Assembly: GCA_030539275.1 (NCBI GenBank)
Contig: JAUNSK010000012.1
Coordinates: 1-64,000 of the forward strand
Direction: 5' to 3'
DNA length: 64,000 nt
From: Oscillospiraceae bacterium
GTDB taxonomy: Bacteria > Bacillota > Clostridia > Oscillospirales > Ruminococcaceae
The notes beneath the pieces are model-generated. The model was given only the letters and a program-made list of their open reading frames with translations. It searched no databases and was not told the DNA's origin. Made by a program: the position numbers and the translations under genes. Shown here piece after piece: positions 18,168 through 27,049 of the stretch; the stretch's first letter is position 1, and every line of letters begins with the position of its first letter.

Positions 18168-19571
18168 ATGGATAAAAGTGAAGAAAATATCAAACATGCA
18201 GGACATGACACAATCAAGCTCACTCTGGAGGATGACAGTGTTGTCGAATGCAATATACTTACTGCCTTTGACTGTAACGGCAAGGAATATATAGCTCTGG
18301 CACCCGTTAATCCTGAAACAGACGGAGACGTTTATCTCTATGGTTTCAAAGAATATGAAGAGAATGAAATCGAACTTATCAATATCGAGGATAAGGATGA
18401 AATGCAGGCAGTAATCAGTGCATTTGAAGAGTGGTGTGATTCTCAGGATGACGGTATGACAGCAGTCGACATTTATTCAGGCTTTCTGGGTGCAGGCAAA
18501 ACTACTCTGATAAAGAAAATGATATCTGAGGCTTACGCAGGTCAGAAGGTAGTTCTTATAGAGAATGAATTCGGTGAGATCAATGTAGACAGCGGTTTTC
18601 TTAAGGACAGCGGCGTACAGATCACTGAGATGAGTTCTGGCTGCATATGCTGCTCACTTGTAGGAGATTTCAGTGAATCACTCAAAAAGGTAGTTGCTGA
18701 GTATGCTCCTGACCGTATCATTATTGAACCGTCAGGTGTAGGAAAGCTGTCTGATGTTATGAATGCTGTAGAAAAGGTAGCTGAGGATGCACCTATTTAT
18801 CTGAATTCATTTACAGCTGTTGTTGATATAAAGAAGTACTCAAAGTACATGAAGCTTTTCGGAGAATTTTTCATTGATCAGATCAGGAGCGCAAGCGTTG
18901 TTGTCCTGAGCCGTACACAGGATGCAACAGATGAAGAGATCGAAAAGTGTTCAGATGTTCTCAACGAGATCAACCATGATGCACTGATAGTTACAACACC
19001 ATGGGACGATATAGACGGCAAGCAGATATTAAGTGTACTTGAAAACGGTGCAGATCTTCAGTTTGAAGCTGAGGACTGGGATCAGACAGAACTTGAAAAC
19101 TATGCAGATATGGAAGACGATGATGAGCATGAACATCATCATCACCACGATCATGATCATGAATGCGGATGCCATCATGACCATGACCATGACGATCATG
19201 ACCATGAGTGCGGATGTCACCATGACCATGACCATGACGATCATGACCACGAATGCGGATGTCACCATGATCATCACGGACACCATGCAGATGACGTATT
19301 TACAAGCTGTGGTATAGAGACAGCAAAGAAATTTACTGAGGATGAGCTCAGAAATATTCTTGCTGCATTTTCAGACAGTGAGAAGTACGGTATGATAATA
19401 CGTGCAAAGGGAATGCTTCCTGCAAAGGACGGCGGCTGGCTGCATTTTGATTATGTTCCGGATGAATATGAAGTGCGCAAAGGTACACCTGATGTAACAG
19501 GCAGACTTTGTGTTATCGGTACCGATATAAATAAAGAAGAGATCGAGGCACTGTTTAAAAAACTCAATTAA
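18168..19571 (+). CDS. DUF1292-CobW fusion GTPase with His/Asp/Cys-rich metal loop
   Basis: A 467-residue protein. Residues about 10-90 match DUF1292 (HDTIKLTLEDDSVVECNIL pattern). A CobW/G3E GTPase follows, with P-loop GFLGAGKTT at 105-113, the metal-binding CxCC motif C159-I-C161-C162, a Walker B region (IIIEPSGVG) and an NKXD-equivalent region that is altered (VVLSRTQDATDEEIE). Between the GTPase core and the CobW C-terminal domain (about 385-465) lies a loop of about 60 residues made of His/Asp with HECGC units repeated every 15 residues. Such loops bind Zn, Ni or Co. The expected role is a metal chaperone-insertase. AAAGGATC precedes the start. DUF1292 fused to CobW is unusual. Confidence 0.9.
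   Translation: MDKSEENIKHAGHDTIKLTLEDDSVVECNILTAFDCNGKEYIALAPVNPETDGDVYLYGFKEYEENEIELINIEDKDEMQAVISAFEEWCDSQDDGMTAVDIYSGFLGAGKTTLIKKMISEAYAGQKVVLIENEFGEINVDSGFLKDSGVQITEMSSGCICCSLVGDFSESLKKVVAEYAPDRIIIEPSGVGKLSDVMNAVEKVAEDAPIYLNSFTAVVDIKKYSKYMKLFGEFFIDQIRSASVVVLSRTQDATDEEIEKCSDVLNEINHDALIVTTPWDDIDGKQILSVLENGADLQFEAEDWDQTELENYADMEDDDEHEHHHHHDHDHECGCHHDHDHDDHDHECGCHHDHDHDDHDHECGCHHDHHGHHADDVFTSCGIETAKKFTEDELRNILAAFSDSEKYGMIIRAKGMLPAKDGGWLHFDYVPDEYEVRKGTPDVTGRLCVIGTDINKEEIEALFKKLN
19158..19280 (+). repeat. 45-bp tandem repeat coding His-rich metal loop
   Basis: Units begin at 19158, 19203 and 19248, each coding HECGCHHDHDHDDHD; the third is partial and diverges after HECGCHHDH. Identity between units is high apart from a few third-position changes, so copy number could vary among strains. 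Confidence 0.92.
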
Positions 19572-19591
19572 GCGGGGAAGTGAAACAAACT

Positions 19592-20539
19592 ATGGATTCT
19601 ATGGAAACAACGCCGGTATTTGTATTTACCGGCTTTATGGAGAGCGGAAAAACAACAATGATCAAGCGCTGGCTTACACAGGACTTTTTCAGGGAACAGG
19701 ACCGTACTGTACTGATCGTCTGTGAGGACGGATTTACTGAATTTGAAGAGGATAAGCTTGACCCCAATACAACGCTTGTAACTGTAGAAAAAAAAGACGA
19801 TTTCACAAGCAGACTGCTTGATGAAATCGAGAAAAAATATTCGCCTACGGCAATAATCATTGAACATAACTGTATGGCGAGACTGGATCAGACACTGGAT
19901 ATAGCATGGCCTGAAAACTGGGATCTTGTTGAGATCTCAGCTATGATAGATGCACAGACATTTGAATCACAGATGAAAAATATGCGCCCTATCATGATGG
20001 AACAGTTCAGCTATGCGAGTGTTGTCGTGTTCAACAGATGCGATGAAAATACTAACAGGCTTCTTTACAGGTCTGCGGTCAAGGCTGTCAATCCTCAGGC
20101 AAGTGTAATGTTTATGGACAAGAACGGTCAGATGATCGACAGTGCCGATCTTCTTCCTTTTGATATAAATGCTGATGTTATCGAAATAGAGGACGTAGAC
20201 TACGGTCTGTGGTTTGTAGATGTGTTTGAAAACTGCACAAGATACGAAAATAAAACTGTAAAGTTCAAGGGCAGGGTAGAAAGACCCAAGGGATATCCGG
20301 CAAATTCGTTCCTGGCAGGAAGAGATGCCATGACATGCTGCGCTGACGATGTTGCATACCTGAAGCTTCTGTGCGTATGTCAGAATGCGGTAAGTCTTAA
20401 AAAGAACGACTGGGTCACAGTTACTGCAAATATCAAGCTTCATCAGCCAGAGGGCGATGATGCCCCGTCACCTGTTTTTTATGTAACCGAGATAAGCAAA
20501 GCCCGGAAGCCTGAGACAGAGCTTGTCTACTTCAGTTAA
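19592..20539 (+). CDS. CobW-like GTPase fused to a YcgQ/DUF1980-like C-terminal domain
   Basis: The start at 19592 has GGGGAAG upstream. The 315-residue protein has a P-loop GFMESGKTT at 14-22, an FNRCD segment as NKxD equivalent, and G3E-like order of strands. The CxCC metal motif of the classical family is missing; NCMARLD stands near that place. Residues about 205-315 (VKFKGRVERPKGYPANSF, DAMTCCADDVAYLKLLC, WVTVTANI) look like the C-terminal domain of the YcgQ/TIGR03943 (DUF1980) family, which in Bacillus sits with zinc-regulated genes. It lies 20 bases after the DUF1292-CobW gene, so the two are almost certainly one operon, likely for zinc handling. The function is inferred. Confidence 0.82.
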   Translation: MDSMETTPVFVFTGFMESGKTTMIKRWLTQDFFREQDRTVLIVCEDGFTEFEEDKLDPNTTLVTVEKKDDFTSRLLDEIEKKYSPTAIIIEHNCMARLDQTLDIAWPENWDLVEISAMIDAQTFESQMKNMRPIMMEQFSYASVVVFNRCDENTNRLLYRSAVKAVNPQASVMFMDKNGQMIDSADLLPFDINADVIEIEDVDYGLWFVDVFENCTRYENKTVKFKGRVERPKGYPANSFLAGRDAMTCCADDVAYLKLLCVCQNAVSLKKNDWVTVTANIKLHQPEGDDAPSPVFYVTEISKARKPETELVYFS

Positions 20540-20782
20540 TCAGGAGATAAGATCATATATAACATTATGAAGACGTTCCGGCATGACTTTGTCCGCTGAA
20601 ATAACCTTGATCATACACATTGCAATGTCCTTAACAGTGGTTATATCAGGTACAAATACAGTGTCAGATCTGTTTTCAATACATATTCCGTATGTATCGA
20701 TCATTTTTCCTTCGGCAACCTTATGTTTTGAGAAAACATAATAAGTGTTTTCACCATTTAGTATACTATATATATATTCCAT
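20540..20782 (-). CDS. Small DUF6514-like protein
   Basis: An 80-residue protein starting at 20782 (AAGGAAGG eight bases upstream; an in-frame GTG at 20791 overlaps that site). It has an early aromatic strand region (YIYSILNGENTYYVF), YGICIE, VPDITTVKDIA and a C-terminal PERLHNVIYDLI. The pattern YGI-(acidic)-VPDI-helix-P.HL.DVI resembles DUF6514 of clostridial genomes as I recall it. Function unknown. It is convergent with the CobW-like gene; its stop abuts that gene's stop. Confidence 0.7.
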   Translation of the reverse strand: MEYIYSILNGENTYYVFSKHKVAEGKMIDTYGICIENRSDTVFVPDITTVKDIAMCMIKVISADKVMPERLHNVIYDLIS

Positions 20783-20819
20783 GATTTTCACCTTCCTTTT
20801 ATATTCATATTATTATTAT

Positions 20820-20847
20820 AGTATATGTAAGTGTAAAATAATGTCAA
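20820..20847 (-). promoter_or_regulatory. Promoter of the DUF6514-like gene
   Basis: On the minus strand: TTGACA (20847-20842), 16 bases, TATACT (20825-20820), about 40 bases upstream of the start codon. Confidence 0.65.
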
Positions 20848-20887
20848 TACATGAATCCAAAATATTTCACTGAAAGGATGTATACAA

Positions 20888-22153
20888 ATGAATACTTTTA
20901 GGAGCGCAGATATTCTTCTCCCTCGTGATACTGATATGGAGAAATGGGCAGTCGTCGCATGTGACCAGTATACAAGTGAACCTGAGTACTGGAACGAAAC
21001 TGCAGCAACAGCCGGCACTTCCATGTCAGCACTTAACTACATTCTGCCTGAGATCTATCTGGAACAGTCAGATGTAGCAAAGAGAATCGAAAATATTCAT
21101 AAAACTATGAATGAAAGCCTTGAGAACGGCTGTTTCAAGGAATATAAGGACGCTATGATCTATATCGAAAGAACTCAGGATGACGGAGCCGTCAGAGCCG
21201 GTATAGTCGGATGTATTGACCTTGAAGATTACGATTATACAAAGGGATCAAAATCTCTTGTCAGAGCTACTGAAGCAACAGTTATTGAGAGAATACCTCC
21301 AAGAATTGCTGTAAGACGCGGTGCTGAACTTGAACTTCCGCATATTATGATACTTATCGATGATGCTGATGCTACTGTTGTTGAGCCTCTTGGTGAGCAG
21401 ACTGATTCTATGGAAAAAGTATATGACTTCAGGCTCATGCAGAAGGGCGGAAGCATAAAGGGATGGCTTATTGACAAGCAGAAGCAGGAAAAGCTCCTGA
21501 ATGCTGTTGACAGGCTCGGTGACATTGATTCTTTCAATAAAAAGTATGATCTTAATGAAAAATCTCCTCTTGTATTTGCTATGGGAGACGGAAATCATTC
21601 ACTTGCAACTGCCAAGGAATTTTACGAGGAACTGAAAAGACAAAATCCAGACAAGGATATGTCAGATCATCCTGCAAGATATGCTCTTGTTGAGATCGTA
21701 AACCTTCATTCACCTGCATTGCAGTTTGAGGCTATACACAGGATCGTAACAAATGTTGATGTCGCAAAGCTTATGAGCGAAATGACTGAAAAGCTCGGAC
21801 TTAAAGAAAATGACGCAGCATGCCAGCAGGTATTTGAATATGTTGTCAAAGGCAAGAAGACAACAGTCGGAATAAATGCACCTGTTTCCAAGCTTACAGT
21901 TGGAAGCCTGCAGATGTTCCTTGACGAATATACAAAAGCTAACGGCGGCAGGATCGACTATATCCATGGCGCTGAGGTTATCGACAAACTGTCCGAAGAG
22001 GAAAACAGCATCGGCTTTATTCTGCCTGACATGGGCAAGGACGAACTTTTCCCTACAGTAATCTGCGACGGCGCACTCCCGAGAAAAACATTCTCAATGG
22101 GCCATGCCTGGGACAAAAGATATTACGTTGAAGCAAGAAAGATAACGAAATAA
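20888..22153 (+). CDS. DUF1015 family protein
   Basis: The 421-residue protein begins MNTFRSADILLPRDTDMEKW with GAAAGGATG upstream. It has the DUF1015 hallmarks AVVACDQYTSEPEYW and MGDGNHSLATAKEFYE, where the family typically has a DGNH/DGHHR motif. The family is widespread in anaerobes and often sits near serine or 2-hydroxyacid metabolism genes, but no biochemical role is firmly known to me. It stands alone here, between the small DUF6514-like gene and valS. Confidence 0.88.
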   Translation: MNTFRSADILLPRDTDMEKWAVVACDQYTSEPEYWNETAATAGTSMSALNYILPEIYLEQSDVAKRIENIHKTMNESLENGCFKEYKDAMIYIERTQDDGAVRAGIVGCIDLEDYDYTKGSKSLVRATEATVIERIPPRIAVRRGAELELPHIMILIDDADATVVEPLGEQTDSMEKVYDFRLMQKGGSIKGWLIDKQKQEKLLNAVDRLGDIDSFNKKYDLNEKSPLVFAMGDGNHSLATAKEFYEELKRQNPDKDMSDHPARYALVEIVNLHSPALQFEAIHRIVTNVDVAKLMSEMTEKLGLKENDAACQQVFEYVVKGKKTTVGINAPVSKLTVGSLQMFLDEYTKANGGRIDYIHGAEVIDKLSEEENSIGFILPDMGKDELFPTVICDGALPRKTFSMGHAWDKRYYVEARKITK

Positions 22154-22163
22154 TCAATATGCG

Positions 22164-22211
22164 AAGGTTCGGGGCGACCGCAAAGCCCCGGTCGCTTCCT
22201 CAGAAGCGAAA
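22164..22211. other. GC-rich double hairpin between DUF1015 gene and valS
   Basis: GCGACCG pairs with CGGTCGC, and GGGGC with GCCCC in a competing fold; a further GCTTC-CTCA-GAAGC hairpin follows. No T-run follows, so it is a weak terminator candidate. It is far more GC-rich than its surroundings. Confidence 0.5.
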
Positions 22212-22223
22212 TTCCGTAAAATG

Positions 22224-22252
22224 TTGAATTTTTATTTCAAATATATTATAAT
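22224..22252 (+). promoter_or_regulatory. valS promoter
   Basis: TTGAAT, 17 bases, TATAAT. The leader is only about 30 bases, too short for a T-box, so valS here is not controlled by a T-box from this promoter. Confidence 0.78.
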
Positions 22253-22287
22253 AAATAGATATTACTATTAAAGGAATGATTAAAACT

Positions 22288-24906
22288 ATGAAAAAGGAAC
22301 TTAATAAAGTTTATGATCCGGGAAGCGTAGAAGATAAGATCTATGCTTACTGGACTGAAAAAGACTGCTTTAAGGCTAAGGCAGATAAGAGTAAAAAGCC
22401 GTATACTATCGTTATCCCTCCTCCGAACATAACAGGTCAGCTTCATATGGGCCATGCTCTTGATGAAACACTTCAGGATATACTTATAAGATACAAGAGA
22501 ATGTCAGGCTATGCCACACTCTGGCTTCCCGGAACAGACCATGCATCTATAGCTACTGAAGCTAAGATCGTGGAAGCTATGCGCAAGGAAGGCATAACAA
22601 AGGAAGATCTCGGCAGAGAAGGATTTCTGAAACGTGCCTGGGAATGGAAAAAGCAGTACGGCGGACGTATTGTTGAACAGCTGAAGAAGCTTGGTTCATC
22701 ATGTGACTGGTCACGTGAACGCTTTACAATGGATGAAGGCTGCAACAAGGCTGTAAAAGAAGTATTTGTAAAGCTTTATGATAAAGGACTTATCTACAGA
22801 GGCGAAAGAATAATCAACTGGTGTCCTAAATGTGCAACATCTATCTCCGATGCAGAGGTTGAGTATGAGGATCAGGCAGGACATTTCTGGCATCTGCGCT
22901 ATAAGCTTGCAGACGGTTCAGGATACCTTGAGCTTGCAACAACAAGACCTGAGACACTTCTCGGTGATACAGCAGTTGCTGTAAATCCAAATGATGAAAG
23001 ATACAGGGATCTTGTAGGCAAGAACGTTATTCTTCCTATAGTTCACAGAGAGATCCCGGTAATCGCTGATGATTACGTTGAAATGGACTTTGGTACTGGT
23101 GTTGTTAAGATCACACCGGCTCATGACCCTAACGACTTTGAAGTAGGTAAGCGTCACAATCTTGAAGTTATCAACGTTATGAATGACGATGCTACTATTA
23201 CTGATGATTATCCTGCATATGCCGGCATGGACAGATATGCAGCAAGAGAAGCTATCGTCAGGGATCTCGATGCTGAGGGTGCTCTTGTCAAGATAGAAGA
23301 CTACAATCATAACGTAGGAACATGCTATCGCTGCGGTACTACAGTTGAGCCTCGAGTTTCAAAGCAGTGGTTCGTTAAAATGGAACCTCTTGCAAAGCCT
23401 GCTATTGATGCTGTAAAGAACGGAGAGACAAAGTTCGTTCCTGAAAGATTTGACAAGATCTATTTCCACTGGCTTGAAAATATCAAGGACTGGTGCATAT
23501 CACGTCAGCTCTGGTGGGGACATCAGATACCGGCATTTTACTGTGACGGCTGCGGCGAGATGGTAGTAACAAAGGAAAACAGTGCAGTATGTCCTAAGTG
23601 CGGCAAGCCGATGCGTCAGGATCCTGATACTCTTGATACATGGTTCAGCTCTGCTCTCTGGCCTTTCTCAACACTCGGCTGGCCTGACAAGACAGAAGAT
23701 CTTGATTTCTTCTATCCTACAAATACTCTAGTAACAGGTTACGATATTATTTTCTTCTGGGTAATCAGAATGATGTTCTCGGGAATCGAACACATGGGAA
23801 AGGTTCCGTTTGATACAGTACTTATCCATGGTCTTGTTCGTGATTCACAGGGAAGAAAAATGTCCAAGTCACTCGGAAACGGTATTGATCCGCTTCTCGT
23901 TATAGACCAGTACGGTGCAGATGCACTCAGATTTATGCTTGCAACAGGTAATTCACCAGGAAACGATATGCGTTATATGGAGGAGAAGGTCAAGTCCTCA
24001 AGAAACTTTGCAAATAAGATCTGGAATGCTTCACGTTTTGTTATGATGAACCTTCCCGAAGACTTTAAGTTTACAGGACTCCCTGAAAATCTTACTATTG
24101 AGGATAAGTGGATCGTCAATAAGTTTAATGATCTTGCAGCTGCCGTTAATGAAAACCTTGACAAATTTGAACTCGGTATTGCTGTTTCCAAGCTTTATGA
24201 TTTCATCTGGGATGTATACTGTGACTGGTATATCGAGCTTACAAAGCCAAGAATAGCTGCAGGCGGAGATACAAAGGATTCTGCACAGGCTGTACTTGTA
24301 TATATTCTGCGTGGAATGCTCAAGCTTCTTCATCCGTTTATGCCGTATATAACAGAAGAGATCTGGCAGACACTCACAGACGGTGAATCACCGATCATGC
24401 TTGAAAAATTCCCTGTATATGATGAAAAGCTTGCTTTCCCTGAAGACGAAAAGAACTTTGAAAAGATCATTGCAGTGATCAGAGAAATAAGAAACAGAAG
24501 AACAGAAATGAATATTCCGCCTTCAGTTAAGGCTAAGGTATTTGTTGAGACTGCTGACACTGATCTCTTTAAGAGCGGCAGCATGTTCATCGAAAAGCTC
24601 GCATTTGCTTCAAGTGTTGAAGTTGCTGAAAAGATCGACCTTGAGGATGCAGTAACTGCAGTTACAGACAGTGCACGTGCATTTATTCCTATGAATGAAC
24701 TTGTAGACAAGGACAAGGAACTGGCACGTCTTGCAAAGGAAAAGGAAAAGGTCCAGAAGGATATTGACTTCCTGAGCGGAAAGCTTTCCAATGAAGGATT
24801 CCTTGCAAAGGCACCTGAAAAACTTATAGATGCTGAAAAAGCAAAGCTTGCAAAAGCTGAAGAAAAAATGGCAAAGATCAATCAGTCTATAGAGAGTTTC
24901 AAATAA
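22288..24906 (+). CDS. valS: Valyl-tRNA synthetase
   Basis: The start at 22288 has AAAGGA 12 bases upstream; the in-frame ATG at 22276 directly touches that site. The 872-residue enzyme has the HIGH-like motif in PPPNITGQLHMGHALD, the editing CP1 domain (TTRPETLLGDTAVAVNP), a Cys4 zinc-like site (CDGCG and CPKCG), the KMSKS motif at K524-S528, an anticodon-binding domain (DWYIELTKPR) and a C-terminal coiled coil (about 805-870). Charges tRNA-Val with editing of threonine. It ends with a strong terminator. Confidence 0.98.
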   Translation: MKKELNKVYDPGSVEDKIYAYWTEKDCFKAKADKSKKPYTIVIPPPNITGQLHMGHALDETLQDILIRYKRMSGYATLWLPGTDHASIATEAKIVEAMRKEGITKEDLGREGFLKRAWEWKKQYGGRIVEQLKKLGSSCDWSRERFTMDEGCNKAVKEVFVKLYDKGLIYRGERIINWCPKCATSISDAEVEYEDQAGHFWHLRYKLADGSGYLELATTRPETLLGDTAVAVNPNDERYRDLVGKNVILPIVHREIPVIADDYVEMDFGTGVVKITPAHDPNDFEVGKRHNLEVINVMNDDATITDDYPAYAGMDRYAAREAIVRDLDAEGALVKIEDYNHNVGTCYRCGTTVEPRVSKQWFVKMEPLAKPAIDAVKNGETKFVPERFDKIYFHWLENIKDWCISRQLWWGHQIPAFYCDGCGEMVVTKENSAVCPKCGKPMRQDPDTLDTWFSSALWPFSTLGWPDKTEDLDFFYPTNTLVTGYDIIFFWVIRMMFSGIEHMGKVPFDTVLIHGLVRDSQGRKMSKSLGNGIDPLLVIDQYGADALRFMLATGNSPGNDMRYMEEKVKSSRNFANKIWNASRFVMMNLPEDFKFTGLPENLTIEDKWIVNKFNDLAAAVNENLDKFELGIAVSKLYDFIWDVYCDWYIELTKPRIAAGGDTKDSAQAVLVYILRGMLKLLHPFMPYITEEIWQTLTDGESPIMLEKFPVYDEKLAFPEDEKNFEKIIAVIREIRNRRTEMNIPPSVKAKVFVETADTDLFKSGSMFIEKLAFASSVEVAEKIDLEDAVTAVTDSARAFIPMNELVDKDKELARLAKEKEKVQKDIDFLSGKLSNEGFLAKAPEKLIDAEKAKLAKAEEKMAKINQSIESFK

Positions 24907-24920
24907 TTTAAATATTTATG

Positions 24921-24957
24921 GCGGCTGCATATCAGAAATGATATGCAGCCGCTTTTT
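24921..24957 (+). terminator. Intrinsic terminator after valS
   Basis: GCGGCTGCATATCA pairs perfectly with TGATATGCAGCCGC around GAAA, followed by TTTTT. Confidence 0.95.
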
Positions 24958-25124
24958 GACCCGGCTCTTATTTTTAATGATTTTTTTCGGATAATCTAAG
25001 AAAATAGTATATTTAAAATATGAAATGAAACTCAAGAAATCAAGAGAAACAGCGTAAACAAGCGAGAAAGTGAGAGAATATAGGATGCCAATTAAAAAAT
25101 AGCGGAATTTTAGCTTTTTTTCTC

Positions 25125-25153
25125 TTGACAAACTTTGCCCATGTATGTATAAT
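25125..25153 (+). promoter_or_regulatory. rplM-rpsI promoter
   Basis: TTGACA, 17 bases, TATAAT: a consensus strong promoter. The resulting leader of about 95 bases could hold an L13-type autoregulatory leader, but I cannot fold it with confidence. Confidence 0.88.
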
Positions 25154-25255
25154 AGATAATGTTGTGTCGCGGTTGTATATAATTCAGATTGTATACACAT
25201 TAATAGTTAAAATTAACGACAGGAAATATATAATTTTTTTATGGAGGAACGGAAT

Positions 25256-25684
25256 ATGTCAACTTACATGGCAAAACCAGAAGAAGTAAATCGTAAGTGG
25301 TATGTAATCGATGCTGAAGGCAAACCGCTCGGAAGAGTAGCAGCTAAGGCAGCAATGATACTCAGAGGTAAACACAAGCCAACATTCACACCACATGTAG
25401 ACTGCGGAGATCACGTAATCATCATCAACTGTGCAAAGGCTGTACTTACAGGTAAGAAGCTTGAAAACAAGAAGTACTACTGGCACACAGGCTGGATCGG
25501 CGGTCTTAAGAGCGAAAGCTACAAGGACCTGATGGCAAACAAAGCTGACAAGGCTATGACAATTGCAGTAAACGGAATGCTCCCGAACAACACACTTGGC
25601 AGAGCAGCATTAACACGTTTAAGAGTATACAAGGACGCTAACCACAAGCACGAGGCTCAGAAGCCTGAAGTTTGTGAATTTTAA
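25256..25684 (+). CDS. rplM: Ribosomal protein uL13
   Basis: The start at 25256 follows GGAGGAACGGAAT; the in-frame ATG at 25241 is part of the ribosome site. The 142-residue length and conserved blocks ([54 protein letters not shown]) are diagnostic. Component of the 50S subunit. First gene of the usual rplM-rpsI operon, 16 bases ahead of rpsI. Confidence 0.99.
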   Translation: MSTYMAKPEEVNRKWYVIDAEGKPLGRVAAKAAMILRGKHKPTFTPHVDCGDHVIIINCAKAVLTGKKLENKKYYWHTGWIGGLKSESYKDLMANKADKAMTIAVNGMLPNNTLGRAALTRLRVYKDANHKHEAQKPEVCEF

Positions 25685-25700
25685 GAAAGGAGCAAAATAA

Positions 25701-26102
25701 ATGTACGAATCAAAACAGAAATTCTATTATGGAACAGGCAGAAGAAAGAGCTCTGTAGCCAGAGTAAGAGTATATAACGGAAGCGGAAATATCACAATCA
25801 ACGGCAGAAGCATTGACGATTTCTTCGGACTTGACACACTCAAGCTCATCGTTCGTCAGCCACTCGCACTGACAGACAACCTCGACAAGTTCGATATCGT
25901 TTGTACAGTAACAGGCGGCGGTGTAACAGGCCAGGCTGGTGCTATCAGACACGGTCTTACACGTGCTCTTCTCGAATTCAATCCGGAACTCAGACCTACA
26001 CTTAAGGCTGCCGGCTTCATCACACGTGACCCAAGAATGAAGGAAAGAAAGAAATACGGTCTCAAAGCTGCTCGTCGTGCACCACAGTTTTCCAAGAGAT
26101 AG
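25701..26102 (+). CDS. rpsI: Ribosomal protein uS9
   Basis: 133 residues with [33 protein letters not shown] and the C-terminal KAPQFSKR-like RAPQFSKR tail that reaches the P site. GAAAGGAG lies upstream. Component of the 30S subunit. Confidence 0.99.
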   Translation: MYESKQKFYYGTGRRKSSVARVRVYNGSGNITINGRSIDDFFGLDTLKLIVRQPLALTDNLDKFDIVCTVTGGGVTGQAGAIRHGLTRALLEFNPELRPTLKAAGFITRDPRMKERKKYGLKAARRAPQFSKR

Positions 26103-26194
26103 TATTTTTTGCCTGTATAAATATAATATACACGAGGTTTTTCAGGTATTATATCAATTTTGTTCAGCATCCGGATAACCGGTTGAGTTAATAG

Positions 26195-26233
26195 AACCAC
26201 TCTGTTAGAAATAGCAGAGTGGCTTTTGTTTTA
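26195..26233 (+). terminator. Intrinsic terminator after rpsI
   Basis: CCACTCTG pairs with CAGAGTGG around a 10-base loop that can extend the stem, followed by CTTTTGTTTT. Confidence 0.8.
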
Positions 26234-26339
26234 TCTGGATATGGTGTGATTAAAATAATAACACCCATATCAACAATTAATGTGAGAATATAGTTGATAC
26301 ATCATTTCTTTACGATTTTCAGAGCATGGATCTCACATG

Positions 26340-26377
26340 AATATTTGCAATGTTGCAGGTCTGAAGCTGCAAATATT
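26340..26377. repeat. Perfect 10-bp inverted repeat in the rpsI-wHTH gap
   Basis: AATATTTGCA and TGCAAATATT are perfect complements 18 bases apart, with a further TTGCA inside the loop. The gap 26103-26530 otherwise holds only the terminator and the next promoter. It could be a protein-binding site or a small structured RNA; there is no T-run. Confidence 0.6.
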
Positions 26378-26467
26378 ATGTCCGGGCTGACGACATATAC
26401 TTACTTTAATGTTGTGTAATTTCTTACTCACTGTTTGTTATTTTCTGTATGAAAATAACTTTTTTTA

Positions 26468-26517
26468 TTGACAATTTTAAAGTAATATGATATACTAATC
26501 CCAAACATGAGATTAGT
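26468..26517 (+). promoter_or_regulatory. Promoter with overlapping operator palindrome
   Basis: TTGACA (26468-26473), 17 bases, TATACT (26491-26496). The inverted repeat ACTAATC (26494-26500) and GATTAGT (26511-26517) overlaps the -10 and the start point, suggesting autoregulation by the wHTH protein encoded next. Confidence 0.75.
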
Positions 26518-26530
26518 GAAGGAGGTAAAT

Positions 26531-27049
26531 ATGGAAAAACTTCTGAAGGTTCTGACTGACCCGGTTTCTAACCGTATATTACAGATGATAAAAGTCAGAG
26601 GGAAAATGACCATATCCGATATAATGTCGGAGAATGTACAAGTGCCAAGAGCAACAGTTTACCGCAAAATAGAAAAAATGCTCGATGCAGGGGCAATATA
26701 CATAGCAGACAGTCACAAGGTGCGCGGACAGACAGAAAATTTCTATGCCATTAAGGAGATGTACATTGTACCCAAAACCGACAAAGATAGCCGGGCAGTG
26801 GTTACTATCAGCCTTATGCAGATAGTCAATCAATATGAAAGGTATTTCAGAAACGAAAATGCCGATGTAAACAGGGATAAACTGTTTCTGCTTAATTATG
26901 CCATACCGCTTACAGACGATGACTTTACCTCAATGACGAAGGAGATTTTTCAAATAGTAGAGAAATATCAGAATAAGGAAACAACATCTGATGCAAAGCT
27001 CAGGAGTCTGTATTTTTTATCAGCACCCGGAGGAGAATATAATGAGTAA
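26531..27049 (+). CDS. ArsR-like winged-helix transcriptional regulator
   Basis: The start at 26531 has GGAGG upstream; the in-frame ATG at 26507 lies inside the operator palindrome. The 172-residue protein begins MEKLLKVLTDPVSNRILQMI, the usual ArsR/HTH_20 opening, with a recognition helix around RATVYRKIEKMLDAGAIYI and wing (VRGQTENFYAIK). The C-terminal 80 residues are a helical dimer or effector domain. Its end overlaps the hydrolase start by 8 bases, so the pair is co-expressed and probably controls itself through the palindrome. Confidence 0.85.
   Translation: MEKLLKVLTDPVSNRILQMIKVRGKMTISDIMSENVQVPRATVYRKIEKMLDAGAIYIADSHKVRGQTENFYAIKEMYIVPKTDKDSRAVVTISLMQIVNQYERYFRNENADVNRDKLFLLNYAIPLTDDDFTSMTKEIFQIVEKYQNKETTSDAKLRSLYFLSAPGGEYNE

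Noticed and set aside
19029-19317. Met/Val/Ile-rich frames opposite and beside the His-rich loop
   Set aside because: They arise from the CAT/GAC repeat of the metal loop read in other frames.
22154-22287. T-box leader for valS
   Set aside because: The leader is only about 30 bases from the promoter and shows no T-box core.
24330-24881. 183-codon minus-strand frame at the 3' end of valS
   Set aside because: Antisense to the coiled-coil end of ValRS; Ser/Phe/Ala-rich by base composition only.
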